Shown in pieces: positions 26,763 to 39,381 of a stretch of 64,000 nucleotides of DNA (its first letter is position 1; each line of letters opens with the position of its first letter). The stretch lies in assembly GCA_008692225.1 (NCBI GenBank), contig VICG01000012.1, positions 1,550,001 to 1,614,000 of the forward strand, written 5' to 3'. A program made the position numbers and the translations under genes. Source of the DNA: Monilinia fructicola. Its lineage: Eukaryota; Ascomycota; Leotiomycetes; Helotiales; Sclerotiniaceae. The notes under the pieces are model-generated. The model was not told where the DNA came from. It was given only the letters and a program-made list of their open reading frames with translations, and ran no database searches.

Positions 26763-28418
26763 GGCTTCAAGAAATGCGAATGAATTTGAGTGCAATCTGA
26801 CTAATATTTACCATAGGAGGTTGTAAATGCTTTAGAAACAGTTTTAAGGTACAGAAAGACTAAATATGTTCATATACTTCTTACTGGAGTTCTCAGGTGC
26901 CAACCTATGGCCCTAATGTTGAAGAGCGGCACGGAATATGCAGGAATTCGGAGACGGCGTTGGTGATATTAGCAGCCTAATCATGCTAAGAGTAAGTTAG
27001 TTACATTATCATACCTCGTCTAATTTGCGACATATCTTATGCGCAAAAACTTTGCACCACGGTTTCAAGCACGAGGTAGATATTCACACCGATCAAATTT
27101 ATCGTCTTGGTCTGTTGGATGGTTATACACGTGTAACCCGAACCTTACCAGTATATAATAATCGAATGCTATCAGATCCTTGGGTGTTTCTCTTCAAACA
27201 TGTATAATCTCCGTATATCTCGGTAGCAAAACCCAACACCTAAGATTCCCCTCGTTTACTGCCATAATCAATATTTCTCAGCAATGAAGCAAAGAGGCTT
27301 ACGCCAAATTCTTATGGACGGCTACATAAATGGTGAGCCATACATCGGGGATTAATATCTACGGAACCTTCTGAAATCCCCGAAGAAAGAAGGGTCCCAT
27401 AATCCCGTTCCAGCCCGTCCGGAAGTAACATCCCATAAGCACCTTTAACCGCTAGAGCTCCCAATTTACTGATCGCATATATCATTATTGCCGGCTTTCT
27501 GAATGACCTTATCTGCCTCATCTTTCTGCACAAGTCGTATGACTCTCATTTTACCAGACATGAAAAGCCAGAATCAGGCCTCAAATAAACGAGGCACGGA
27601 TGAGGGGAAACATGTGCTGTCTGTCGTACAGATAAAGTTTAAAGTTAGCGACTCAGGAGTATTGGTAGGGTTGCAATGTTGCACGGCATTTGAGAATATA
27701 AGACGGGATGATATTGACGGCTCACGCGAACATTTATTGGAGAGAGATAGGAAGAATAAATGATTGGTTCGCGAGAATTGGCATACATGTGCTTATGGTT
27801 CCACGCGAGACGGAAAATTGCATACGATTGGATGGATATGAGAGAGTCCTTGAGGAGCAGATGAAAGCTTGAGGGGAGATAGAAAGATGCGGGAAGATAA
27901 AATGAGAAAACATAGATAAAGGATCATGAAGTATGAACCCATTGCATATGACGAAACTGAAAATGCACAATCCGAAAATAAACTACCTAAGTCTATGGCC
28001 AGCAACAGCATGGCTGTATAGTTGGAGTTACACAAAAGGCTTGGCTACAGAACTAGAACTTCATTTATACCCTGTCTGTTTGAATATGACAGCGCCTCAA
28101 TTCTTGAGTCCAGCAAAGCGTCATGTAATGGAAAGTAAACTCCCTGCTTGGATTTCTGGAAGAACCTTTCAGCTCAGCCGTTTCCACCTCTATCTCCCTC
28201 AAGATTCTGCATGTACCTAGCCGTGCTTCGAAATTAACGGCGAATACCAGTCATGATGTAGTACAAAGTTCATCGACGCCTTACTAGTCATATATGTGAA
28301 AACTCCCCCACACTCGAGTCCATAGGTGTCTTACATTCTGAAGCATAACTCAAATCTAATTCGTGATACTTTCAACGAAAAAAACGCAGAGGCACTTGAA
28401 TTTTACGTCTGTGAAATC
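26763..28418. other. Spacer, no gene recognised
   Basis: A 73-codon minus frame (27312-27533) is protein-like in composition but has no recognisable motif. I searched by eye for a repeated KR-flanked RiPP precursor here and saw none. Confidence 0.35.
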
Positions 28419-29754
28419 ATGTCCATCCCAGAAGTCGCTGTCGGCGGCGTCGTCGCAAATGTTATTCTCGCAGTCTTCGCAACTATCATTGTGTCCTTGA
28501 GATTCTACGCGAGGAAGAGAAGTAAGCTGGCCTTACAAGCGGACGATTGGTTGATTCTATTTTGCTTAGTATGTTCATCCAAATGATCCAACACCAACCA
28601 GATATCTGACTGACACTTTTTCCCCCTGATAAGGTATGCTCAATTGCGCTCTGCGTTGAATGTATATATGCAGCGGCGACTGGACTTCGGGGAGTTCATC
28701 TGTCGACATTGAGTTTCCCGAATATTGAGCGGTTTTTCGAGATTCAGTTCGCTGATACCCTGATCTGTCATTTTGTGTATGGATTGATCAAGGTATCGGT
28801 GGTAGTATTCTACAAACGAATCTTTACCAGTCGAACTTTCAATGCGTGTGCAAATACCGTATTGGGTATGATCTCGCTGTATATGATCTTGTCATTCTTC
28901 GTAGGTATTCATGACTCATAGGGAGCAATAAGCATACTGACAACTTTCCCCTAGCTTTTCCTCTTCTCGGCTCACCCTGTTGCATCTTATTGGAACACGC
29001 CACCAGAGCTAATCGGCACCCAATTCGTTCTCGACGTCCCAAATCTTGTCATCGCTTGTGCTGCTGTGGATATCTTTTTAGATCTGGCAGTCTTGAGTCT
29101 TCCTTTTCCAGTTATCAAGGGACTGCACATGGCAACGGACAAGAAATTTTACGTTTCTGGCGTCTTCCTTCTGGGTGGCTTGTAAGAATTCCCTATGGTT
29201 CCAACTAAAAACCCGCTAGTTACAAACACTAAACAATAATAGCTGCCTCATCTCATCTTGCATCAGACTTTACTACTCGCAAAAGCTGTTCGGAACAAGC
29301 ACACCTGATCTCAGTAAGTGTCACCTCTTTTCCTCTGTCAGACCTTCCATTTATCATGACGACAAGCTAACATCAGTATCTAGAACTCGACGAAGAAGTC
29401 TATCTCTGGGCACATATTGAAGCCTACGCCTCAACTATAACCGCCTGTCTTCCTACGCTCGCCCCTCTTCTACGCGGTGGCCGCAACCTCGACAGCATGA
29501 TTGGTAGCGTTCGTTCCATATTCTCAATCCGCAGCAAAAATAGTTCCTTATTCCGAAAACATTCATCTGATTCCCAATCCAACAACCTACCAACCCCACA
29601 TTCTGAGAAAGTGCCTTGGAATGAGGATGGACCAACTTCGGTTGTTACAGGAGGGGCAAGGGATTTGGAATCTCAAAAATATTCTAAGTATCCTGAGGAG
29701 AGGATTTTGGTCGAAAAGAGCTTTGCTTCCGCTGCTGGATCGGCAGTTAATTGA
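28419..29754 (+). CDS. Pth11-like rhodopsin-domain integral membrane protein
   Basis: Exons 28419-28568, 28634-28900, 28955-29181, 29243-29313 and 29384-29754 give 361 aa. Seven hydrophobic helices occupy the first ~260 residues, starting with GGVVANVILAVFATIIVSLR and continuing with the RFYARKR / ADDWLILFCLV pattern, GLIKVSVVVFYKRIF, the VDIFLDLAVLSLPFPVIKGL block and EAYASTITACLPTLAPLLR. A polar Ser-rich cytosolic tail follows. This is the fungal rhodopsin-domain/PTH11-type family without a CFEM domain, implicated in surface or nutrient sensing; the ligand is unknown. The start at 28419 was preferred over an upstream in-frame ATG (28326) because it places MSIPEVAVGG directly before helix 1. 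Confidence 0.88.
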
Positions 29755-31917
29755 ATTGTGCTCCTGAATTGGTATGTGCGATCTTTTGTTTCAGGGGGTA
29801 TTATTCCGTCGGCTGCGTTTGTAATTAGGGTAGAAATGGATAGCCCAGACATTTCTGTAGAATAATGTTGAAATCTAGTTTCATCCTGTCATTTATCATT
29901 AAGTATATCGCGCGAGTCTCTCGAATATCATATTACAGTATCTTTCAAAACTTTCTGTGCTCGAGAACAAAGATAAATTGTGAAAACTGTCAAACATGAA
30001 AGTGACTGAAATTTCCAACCGACACCTCAGTCCCAACCCGCATTCGACCGTCAATTCTAGATTACATATTTGAACAGGACACTTCAGATGTGCTTATGCA
30101 TATATTTGCATAATTGGGATCCAAACAACGCTAAAGCTTGTGAACTACATAGCCTCGGACTCGTAGCGCGCGCATCTAATATAATTGCTACCTAGAATAT
30201 CGACTCACCTGGCCTGTACGATAAAGACTGAGCAGTTCTACAAGATATAATAGTGTGTCTCTTCCTCTCCTATTGTATGATGGAACTACCTTTTCCCAAA
30301 TACCGCATATCAATCGGGCATATACCATTATCGAGCTCTTCCCACAAAGATTATAAGCCAAGAACATTTCTATCCAGCAGAAGTTGGACCCAGTTCCCCG
30401 ATTTCCCAAAAGGTGTGAGGTTCGTCAACACCACTGTCACGCTCAATGCCACTCCCACTTCCAAGCTCTCCCTCAGATAGTATGACTCTCTCTGTCTATT
30501 CCAGATACTCAATACTTTTGGGAATGCCCTGCTAATCACTTGAGCCTACAATGAAACGAATACATGCGCCTGTATTCGATTAGTTGGGTTCACGGCCGAA
30601 TATACCTTTGATTGTATCCTTTGAGTTAAGGACATCATTTAGAAAGGTATAAAAGATACTCATCTTCCATTCAATAACATCTATCAGTCAATAAGAATGG
30701 AAGATATCCTTTACAGGAGAGACACTAATTATTCTGTGAAGTGTCAATAATGGCGTTGGATAATAAGGAGTTCCGGCACCCAGAGTGATTGCTTGGGATT
30801 CAGATAGAAGGAAACCAGGGGGATCTAAATGGCTTCTAGTCAGAAAAATGGAGAGGAAATATCCGAAAGTCAAATGGAGAAGTCTGAATGTTGATCAAAA
30901 AAGGAAATATTGAAGTATATAGCGAAGTATCAAGCAAACTTTTTTGCAGCGAGTTTTGATAACATAAGGGATCTTTTCGCAGCGCAAGATACGGAAGAAT
31001 GTCTCACGGATCTTGTATACCTTGATTCCAATATTTTCATCAAACGCCGAGGAGAATTCAACCATTTATTGGTCGAATCAAATTGATAGCTCCAACATGT
31101 AACAAACACTTATACTGTTCTTCCCCGATAGCAGCTATCATGTAGAAGCCCTTTTGATCCCTACATGCAAAGAAATATCGACCACACTAGGAACCTCGAC
31201 CAAACAACAACGAAGGCGAATTGATCGAAGTTCAACATCTTGAGCGGCTTACTGAGAAGCTTCACATCAAAAAATTTCAAACTTTTCCCGAATCAACAGT
31301 ATCCACGTCACTTTCACATGAAGACTTGTCAATGAGCAATGTTTTGATGAACGAAATGGGATATTTGACAAGCATCTTGGGATGAGAAAATGCAATGGCA
31401 ATACCAACGTGGAAAGCAACCTAATTTCCACGCTTTCTGAGTAATGACAATGTACAGCAATGCAATATTTCAAATTCAAAAGGAGGCAAATAAAGATAGA
31501 GACAAATCGAGGTCGTGAACTTGAGGTGTCTTTATGGTGAAGAGATGTCAAAAAGGATGACGGCTTGAAGAAGGCAGGTTTTTCAAGGAAAGAAGAAGAG
31601 GGGCCTTGAAATTGCATGCAAAACTTTGTGGTGTTGAGAGTTGCATGAGAGAAATTAAGGAGTGGATAGGTTCCAATACATCAGTAAATGCACGGTCTTG
31701 TAAAATGAACTTAGTGTGGTCATAATATTCCCTGATAGATCTCTGGTACATTGGAGACTGTATGCAATGAATGAATGCACATCAAATGATGATATGATAC
31801 AGCTGTCACAGAATCAATCAGAAGTCGGATTGAACGAGAGTTTTAAAAGCTCCGGGAAGAAACTCATCAATGATGCGACACACAAGAACATATGAAAGCA
31901 AAGAAACCCTTTGAAAA
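29755..31917. other. 2.2-kb spacer, no gene recognised
   Basis: Moderately AT-rich with only short overlapping frames (for example 31267-31617 minus, 30253-30480 plus) and no motif I could place. Confidence 0.35.
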
Positions 31918-33546
31918 TTAAGCCTTCTTGTTCTTCGCCATGTTGGCCACAATCTTCATTTCTTCGTCCGAGGGCATATTGACGATCATGAGATACAGCA
32001 CATCCTATTATCATGTGAGTATTCGAGCAACTATAACATCAGTTTCTGCTAAGCATAGGACGTACCTCGTGGAGCTTTCTTTTCGCAGTCCTTAAAATAC
32101 CAGTTCTACGAGGTTTTGGCTTTTCATCCTTTGGCAATCCTTTCCTCTCTCGTCTTCTCTCTTTCCTGGCAGCCCGACCTAGGTGGCCACCAGACAATAC
32201 TCCAATAATTCCTCCTTGGTTGACGGGTGAGATGGATCAGCCCAGCGTGATGAAGGTGCCTCTAGCTCGCCTGCATTAGTTGCCAAAGTCGTTGAAGGGT
32301 TTTCATATGTCTAATCGCATAATGTCAGGTATAATTTTATCCGGGCATCATTGTAACACAAAATTTATCTTAAGACGTGGAGAACATACAAATTTTGCCG
32401 TGCTTCTCTTGTCTCTCCATTCCCCAAACCACACACCTGCTTTTTTCATTGCATTTTCTTTTTGCTCATCACTTGCTGTCTCCAATAATGGAAAGACTAA
32501 TTCCGCACTTTCTGGCATTTGTGATTGCCCAACTGTTTTGCCGCTGGTAGAATGAAGACTGCTGCGACCGGAAACTTCACGAGCAGCTACAGATGTGACT
32601 ATTTTGTTGTTCATATCAACAGTAGAGACAAGAGTTTGGAAGGACGAAGAACGAGCTGGTTTCCAAGTCATAAGCATAGCATAAAGTCCATGAGGTTTGA
32701 ATAATTTCGCGTTCATCCCATCGAGATATTCATTTTGCCTAGGGGGCAGAATTAGATTCATACCTCCCAGCTTTACAACAAGTGGATCTGAATTGACGTA
32801 CTCTTTTGACATATATGCCCTTCTACCAAATTCAATACTCGTATGCACTGCAAATGCAGCAGCATGGACAATTATACTGGGTGCTACAGCGAGTCCTTCG
32901 GCCATAACACTTGCAGCCACAGCCAGATTGATTACATGAAAATATGGTGATGCCTGGATAATTTATTAGCCATTATGTAACATCCGGTGGCTTGACACAT
33001 GAGAGTTCATACCTTTATAGAAGCCTCAAATCCCACGAGAAAATCCATAAAAGTTCCCTGGTCTATACCACAGTCGTTCAAGACTGGAGCATAGGCCCTC
33101 ACGAACCCTCGATGCTTAGATCCTGGTCTTCGTTCTGGAATGATGACCGGAACGGGCAACCCTTGCTTGATGTTTGGCCGACTCGAAGAGGAATAGGGAT
33201 GCTGTTTCGTGAAGTCGCCCACTATTTGTTTTACACTCTCGGGCTCATCTATTGTTTCTTCGTTGTATAAAGATAGCTCGGCCTGTGTATCATCACGGAT
33301 CCAATCTCCCTCATCATCTTCATCATAACTCTCGCATCCATCAGTATCGTTAATATTTACAAGTACATCGGACGGATGAGTTGAAGCCTCTCGCCTCTCC
33401 TCTTCCTCTTCTCCTTTCACTCCAAGGGTTCTCGCTTTCGGCTTGCTCTCTCTTGAACTGGATTTCTTCTCTTTGTAGGAGGTATATGCGTCGTTTCCGA
33501 GCCCTATGATCCCACTAACAGCATCTCTTATAGGACGTCGACTCAT
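31918..33546 (-). CDS. Conserved fungal protein of unknown function, one-base frameshift
   Basis: Exons 33546-33013, 32953-32390, about 32265-32066 and 32004-31918, about 461 aa. Layout: a basic/acidic low-complexity N-terminal third (residues ~30-90), a middle region with RAYAPVLNDCGIDQGTFMDF and an Ala/Val-rich hydrophobic helix near IIVHAAAFAVHTSIEFGRR, then GLYAMLMTWKP, a second low-complexity stretch, a GVLSGGHLGRAAR motif and the C-terminus DVLYLMIVNMPSDEEM. I recognise these blocks as a widespread fungal hypothetical family with no known function. In exon 3 the frame must change at the G run 32225-32227: adding one base restores HPVNQGGIIGVLSGGH and makes the length divisible by three. 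The exon 3 acceptor is ambiguous. Confidence 0.75.
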
Positions 33547-34358
33547 ACTTCTGTTTGTGTGCACTTCGATTGCAATTTCCGTGGATACTGATGGTGTGAA
33601 GGAATTCTGGAATGAGTTGATCCGAAAGGTCAAAACAAAAAATAAACCCCCAAGAACCATCTTGGGGATTCGCTTTTGTTATGAGTTTACCCCGCATTCC
33701 TCACTTTTCCAACACCGTTAATGACTGGAAGCAGTGAGGAATGTGCATACCTTTGTGGCTTCATAACTTGAAAGTACAGGAGCAGCTTATCATTCATATA
33801 CCACAAGCAACAACCAATTCACCGATGCCTTCTGGGATTCTCTGTTTCAGTTCGCTGACACAACTTTATGATCCATGTAACACCTTCAAACGGAGCTCGA
33901 GCAAAGTACCACTAGGCAGCTAACAAGATGATAATCTTACTATAAGAATTCATTATGTTCAACACTTGCGTGTTATCCCCCTCAAATCTTGATTCGATTG
34001 ATCTGGACTTGCAGTCTGCAGTTTGCAATGATTTGCATAAGAGCGACAAGGATAAAATTTGAGAACATTGGTAAGAATGATAAGGGTGTTGATGATACAA
34101 ATAAGATTATCCATTGATGTTTCAAGATTTCCTAACAAATGTCCTCCAAAATAGTTCTTACCGCCTGAAGATTTCTGCCGTCTTCTAATCCACACGTGAA
34201 AGCTTACGTAAGGTTGAGGTTATATATACTAGTACTTGAGGATCTCTCTCTCTTTCCATTTACCTAGTAACTATCGTTAATTCTCGAATCTGCCTCATGA
34301 TGAATGCCATTAATTCTTCTATAACCTACGGAGTATCTCGCTCAGTACACCCATCATA
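33547..34358. other. Spacer, no gene recognised
   Basis: Upstream of the unknown conserved gene; nothing recognisable seen. Confidence 0.35.
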
Positions 34359-35789
34359 CTAATACAGAGAATCAGTGAGAATTATTCCTGTTTTCACTGT
34401 GCCATTGTCCAGGTCAACCATCCACTTTGCCACAACCACTTGGACACTATCTCTCAAGGACTCGGTATAAGCATAAATTTTTGCCACCTTCAAACAAGCT
34501 GAATCCAACAACTTCACCCATTAGCTCTTAGTACGTTCCATTGCAGGTAGAGCAGCCATCATTGTGAAATCTAGGCTCATGGCTTGGCAACTGGCGCCTG
34601 TGTTGGGGAGAATCATTTCGTCAATTAAGATGGCAGAATCCGGGCCCATTGCTTTACGTAGATGGGTTAAACTGATCTTGCATTTGTCTTCTGGCCAATC
34701 GTGTAGAATCTACGTTGTGCAGGTTAGTTGACTAGTGCCGATGGTTATAATGAAGGTCTACTCACGTTGCGCATGTAGTAGAATTTGGCATCTAATAGGA
34801 AATCAGTATCGTCTATGAGCACATACTTGCTTAAGCACTTACTTTTGACTTGTCGGGATGTAAAAATATCTTGCGGTAAATCTTTGACTCCATCTTTTGA
34901 CAAAGCGTGCTCCAAAGTTACTGGAAGATCTTCAAGAATGACTTGGCCTTGAAGTAAAGGAAATCTAGTTTTGAGTTCCAAACACTTGTGTCCAATTCCG
35001 CCACCAACATCCACAAATATTATACGATTTGGATCAATGTTTTTGACAGATTCCTCAAGTGGGATAAGTCCAACCAAACATCCATTCCTTCTCGTTGAGC
35101 AGTCATCCATTCCATGAAGAAGCCCAACTTCTCTGGATTCTTCTGGAGCCAGTCGAAAAATGGGAAATCGGTGTGATGTCCCATATGAAATGGTGCGTAT
35201 GAAGAATCTGCAGGATTCTGGTACTTATTAGCCCTGAAGAATTCTGGTAGTACTTGATATGCTGGGCCGCCTGAATCAAAACTATCGGTGGACCGTTTCA
35301 ACTTTTGTGTCTTCGTTTAAATTGAAGTACTTACGTGTGGTTCATTCCAGCTTTGCGGCCAGATTTATCAAGTGCCTTCGTGACATTGTCCGCGATAAAT
35401 GTCTCTTCTCCGACTTCTGTTACAATATCTGCTGATGCCAAAAACCTCAAATTTCGACCTACTGTTGTTAGAGCTTTGAATATTGTTATACTGGGTAAAA
35501 TCATACTTAATAGTAAAGAATCACATTTGGTTTCCTCTGCTCATTCAATTGTAGTCATTGGGTCACCATTATCAGCTAGAATCTTGAAGAGATTGAGATA
35601 ATTGCCTGCACGGCAAAGTGAGGGTTGAATCGCCTTGTAGAGAGATCATCAGCAAATGGCAATCTCAACACTCGATGTTATAACATGAATACTAACCAGG
35701 TAAATAAGTCGCTGAATAGTTACACCAAGAGTTTTGGTCGCCTCCGTGATTTTGGCAAACGCAATTTCAAGGTCACTCATGGAACCCAT
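34359..35789 (-). pseudogene. SAM-dependent O-methyltransferase pseudogene
   Basis: Homologous to fungal class I O-methyltransferases of secondary metabolism (Methyltransf_2). Recoverable exons: 35789-35697, 35633-35507, 35461-35335, 35281-34843, 34791-34766 and 34709-34359. Conserved blocks: LGVTIQRLIYL, LRFLASADIVTEVGEE, NHTFDSGGPAYQ, the SAM-binding FVDVGGGIGH, FYYMRNILHDW and LIDEMILPNTGA. Three lesions are visible. A TGA interrupts the winged-helix region at 35543-35541. A one-base loss at the A pair 35066-35067 shifts the frame just before the SAM motif. A TAA at 34523-34521 replaces the Gln codon of the conserved MERT..QW motif (CAA to TAA, a RIP-type change), after which about 50 more in-frame family-like residues follow. 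All splice sites remain usable, so decay is recent. It lies 3-4 kb from a hydrolase relic, suggesting a dead metabolite cluster. Confidence 0.85.
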
Positions 35790-38680
35790 CTTGTATTCTA
35801 GTTTGAGTGAAACGTTCCGCCGATAGTGAGGTTTCAAAGGTAACTGTGATTTTACTTGGGACGAGGGGAATATTCAAAATATTAACAATCATTCAGGCAC
35901 ATACTCAAATATATATCATGTGGTACTAGCTATTAACTCTGATGAGCAATCTCGTATCAAATCGCCAATAGAAGCTTAGACGTTGGTAGCCCCTCAACGA
36001 GCCTCGGCTACCTATTATTTTTCCAATAGACAACATGTGTCGTCTTACTTTGCCTCATCAGGATATCAGCGATGCTCTGTTGGGCAGCATTATACCATTG
36101 CAACTTAGGCCTATCTACAATCACGTTACCGCAACAAGATTCTCTAGATCTTTCTACATCTCAAACAAATCTGACAACAGCTGTTATCACGCCACATGAC
36201 GGCATGAAGACTGTGTCCAGATCAAAATCTAGCGGCTTGAGGTAAAATGCCCATGTTTTTGGGCCTACTGTAGAGCGTTACCGAGGGTAACTGAGCGGCA
36301 ATAGCCGAACCTAGATTGGCTTTTTTTAGCAGGGGTAAAACCTAGCGCATCACGACGTTGTCTACTTTGCTTCTTCAAAATCTTCAAAATCCAATAAGAC
36401 TTCTTCACGTTGTATTTGCTCGTAAAAATAAGAAGTTACCACATAAAGAGGCTAGGAATGTTATATAGGATCCATCCCAGCTTATCAAATAAGAGACTTC
36501 TAGAAAGGGAAGATATCCTTAGCATCTGCCTAATGATGAAAGCTTAATTCCTTCAAGTTTGATTTTTCAGGATTCAAGCAGTAGCAAGGTCGCATCGCTT
36601 TACGCATCACCGAGTGCTTTGAAACTCTTCGCATTTTGGAGTTGTTTAGATTCCGGAATACTCAAGATACATCGATCGCGTATTGCAAATATTCCAAATA
36701 TTCCAATTCTTCATGTAGCCTTTTAGAATATGGTTCTTGCCGCTCGAAGTTTGGAATACAACACTTTATTCTAAATTGGATGTATCGCAGTTGAAATTCA
36801 TATCGACTATTTGGCTGGGTAATGCGTGGTTTAGTCCAGTATTGTGCCCCAGGGAAGCGATTCACTACGCGCTAAATGTGCATCATGGTTAATTCATACT
36901 GGGATGCGAGTAGTCAGCTCGATTTGATATTCTGGATAGGTCTTATGTACGCAGTATCAAGTGCTACTGATTGCCTGTTATCCTGAGATTCAAGCAAAGT
37001 TGTCAATTATGCAAGGTTATGAGGTAACGAGACAGCAATATAACCTACTTTTGAACCCATCGCTTAATGGGGCGGCGTAGATGGTTCTCTGTTCAGCTCC
37101 TACTCTACATTCTTGTGCCCGCCATTTCCGGAGCACTACCAGCTGACTCTTCTCTGGGTCTTTATCTTCAATGTGAATATTCGCAGCACAATTAGTTTAT
37201 GAGATTCATCTATAGTCTTTTCCGTCTTGTATAGTACTGCTGCAATTAGCTCTCTAGCTACGGAATAATATCGCTATTACCGGCTGTCTGTCTAAGATAT
37301 CATGTGGAACGAGTGGCGCATGCCATGCCTCTGCTGCAACCCAGCATCGCTGTCGGATCCTCCCACCCCATCTTCGCATTTATTAAATCGACGTTACATT
37401 GGGCAGGTGGATAGCTCAGCACAACATGGCAGTGATGCAAATTCAGGAGGAGCGATTATGTATGTATCCCATTTCGATACTCTCCTTCCTGGCTTTTGAA
37501 GAAGCATGAGCTCAGTTCGTCATGTTCACAGCTGCTGTTTGTACACCAGTCAAAAAATCGTTATTGGCTGCACTCAGCGCTCAAAGATACAACACTTGTA
37601 TGCATTGACCGAAACTTCAGAACGCTCATCAGCAGACGGCCTTCGAAAGTCCTTGAGATCAAACGAACATGCGCAACAGATATGCGAAGAATCACTTCAC
37701 GAACTAGCCATGTTCTCGCTGCTCTCAAGATAACCAGGCCGGGATGCAACTGTTTCAAATGTAGCTGCTCAACTTGGCACAGATCAGAAACAATATATGA
37801 TACAAGTAAAATTTCTCAACTGTATGTCAAGTCCTCACTATACGTGCAACTATCATTTTCGACAGTCATTGCCCTGGAACATCACATATTGAGTCAAAAT
37901 ATTACGATACATTCCCGAAGAGAAGATCTCAAAACCAAAGCTCCTTTAATGAAAGTGCTAGATCAAGCCATCGGTTTGACTCTTAAAATTGACGGTGAGG
38001 GGTCATTCATCTTTGAATTACCTAGCCATGTTTCATCAATCAAGAGAAACTCATCCCAACCAGTTCTATATGTCACTGGTAAGATAATTTTGCAAAGTCT
38101 GCAAACTATTCAGACGTGGAAGTTGAGACCTTAAACATCGAGGAGCGGGTCCCTGAACACAGGTTAAATCAGTTCCACGCGGTCTCATCATAAAATTGTA
38201 TTCATGCCACCAAGATTATCTCATAATCTGCGGCACACATCTGCACTATGCTTTCACCCAATGGTTTCTGCTGACCAGTGGAATTTACCCGCAATATCTT
38301 TTTGTTTGGTTTAGTATTTGATCTGTTGGTCGGCTGGTAGGTTTTCGGAGATGGAGGGACGCATTTTTAGGCTGACCCATAGTTTTGGAAATTTAGTATC
38401 AAGTTACATGGATTTGGACGTGTACCTTAGACGTATGACATATGATAGGCTGAGTGTTGTGACTCGGTTTCTTGTGGAACCAGATAGATATGAAATCCGA
38501 TTCCAGGAGTCCCAGATAGAGTTTCAAGTAGGAAACAAGCGAGTATGAAATCGTTGGGGCGTGCAGGCTTTATGCGGATATCTATCAAAATTTAGATCGT
38601 TGAAGTAATGCAGTGAGGAAACGTGTCGGTAACTTATATGACCTTCGTGAAGCTTAGACGAGACAGTATACTAAGGAACT
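35790..38680. other. Degenerate spacer between two pseudogenes
   Basis: A 212-codon + frame (37496-38134) overlaps a second, 75-codon frame (37506-37733). Neither shows a reliable domain and the two may be fragments of one decayed gene. No transposon motif recognised. Confidence 0.35.
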
Positions 38681-38692
38681 TCAGCACTCTGA

Positions 38693-39381
38693 ATGCATGG
38701 CGGCGGTCATACCTTGTACAGCCGAAAAGATGTAGGCCCGAAGCATATACAGCTTCTTCAAGAAAATGGGCTTATCACAGTCAGTATCGACCATCGGTTT
38801 GTACACGAAGTGCCACTTCACAAGGGATTCATGGCCCGTTTTTGTGCCGCGCTGGTATGGGCAAGAAATATACTACCCTCCATTTTCCCAACAGGTTTCC
38901 GCAATACAAATAAAAGGGAGTAGATGCACTCTTGAATAGTCCTTTGTCGGTACACTTGTCAATTCCACTGCATCCACATACCTCGAACAAGGTGCCGAAA
39001 CTATTTTGGCATTTTGTTTTCCCAAAAATGAATATGAATGTAAAATTCCCTTTATTGAGAGGTCTCTAACGTAGCAAACAATACACAAAAAAAGATATTC
39101 TGCCTTTGCCGAGGCTGTCACACTCCCATCTCCCCAAAATGTTGATCTCCAGCCCCTGTATCCTATATGAACTACTTGAAAGTGTTAAATCCAGCCCCGT
39201 AACAACCTACACGCCTACAATCCGCGCTGGCACACCCACGCAATTCTTCTCTCGCCCCGACCTCTGCACTCCTCTATTTCTCATCCATGGAACAGAAGAT
39301 GATTCGATTCCCCGACAACAAAGTCACATGATACATGAGGCATTAAGGAGAGGGGAATTGAGGGAGACATTGAGTTTGTGA
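38693..39381 (+). pseudogene. Alpha/beta-hydrolase (HSL/acetyl-hydrolase type) relic
   Basis: The left part encodes MHGGGHTLYSRKDVGP, carrying the HGGG oxyanion-hole motif, then QLLQENGLITVSIDHRF and GFMARFCAALVWARNILPS. The right part encodes GTPTQFFSRPDL and FLIHGTEDDSIPRQQSHM, with the catalytic Asp region of the family. Between them (38923-39106) only a scrap resembling ILAF-x-P survives, frames change several times, and the GxSxG nucleophile elbow is not found. The C-terminus containing the catalytic His is also missing. This hydrolase family commonly accompanies fungal polyketide clusters. The state of decay is greater than that of the neighbouring O-methyltransferase. Confidence 0.75.

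Noticed and set aside
37496..38134. 212-codon plus frame, considered as an AflR-like regulator fragment
   Set aside because: Only vague Cys/Ser similarity, no zinc cluster, and competing frames; not supportable without a profile search.
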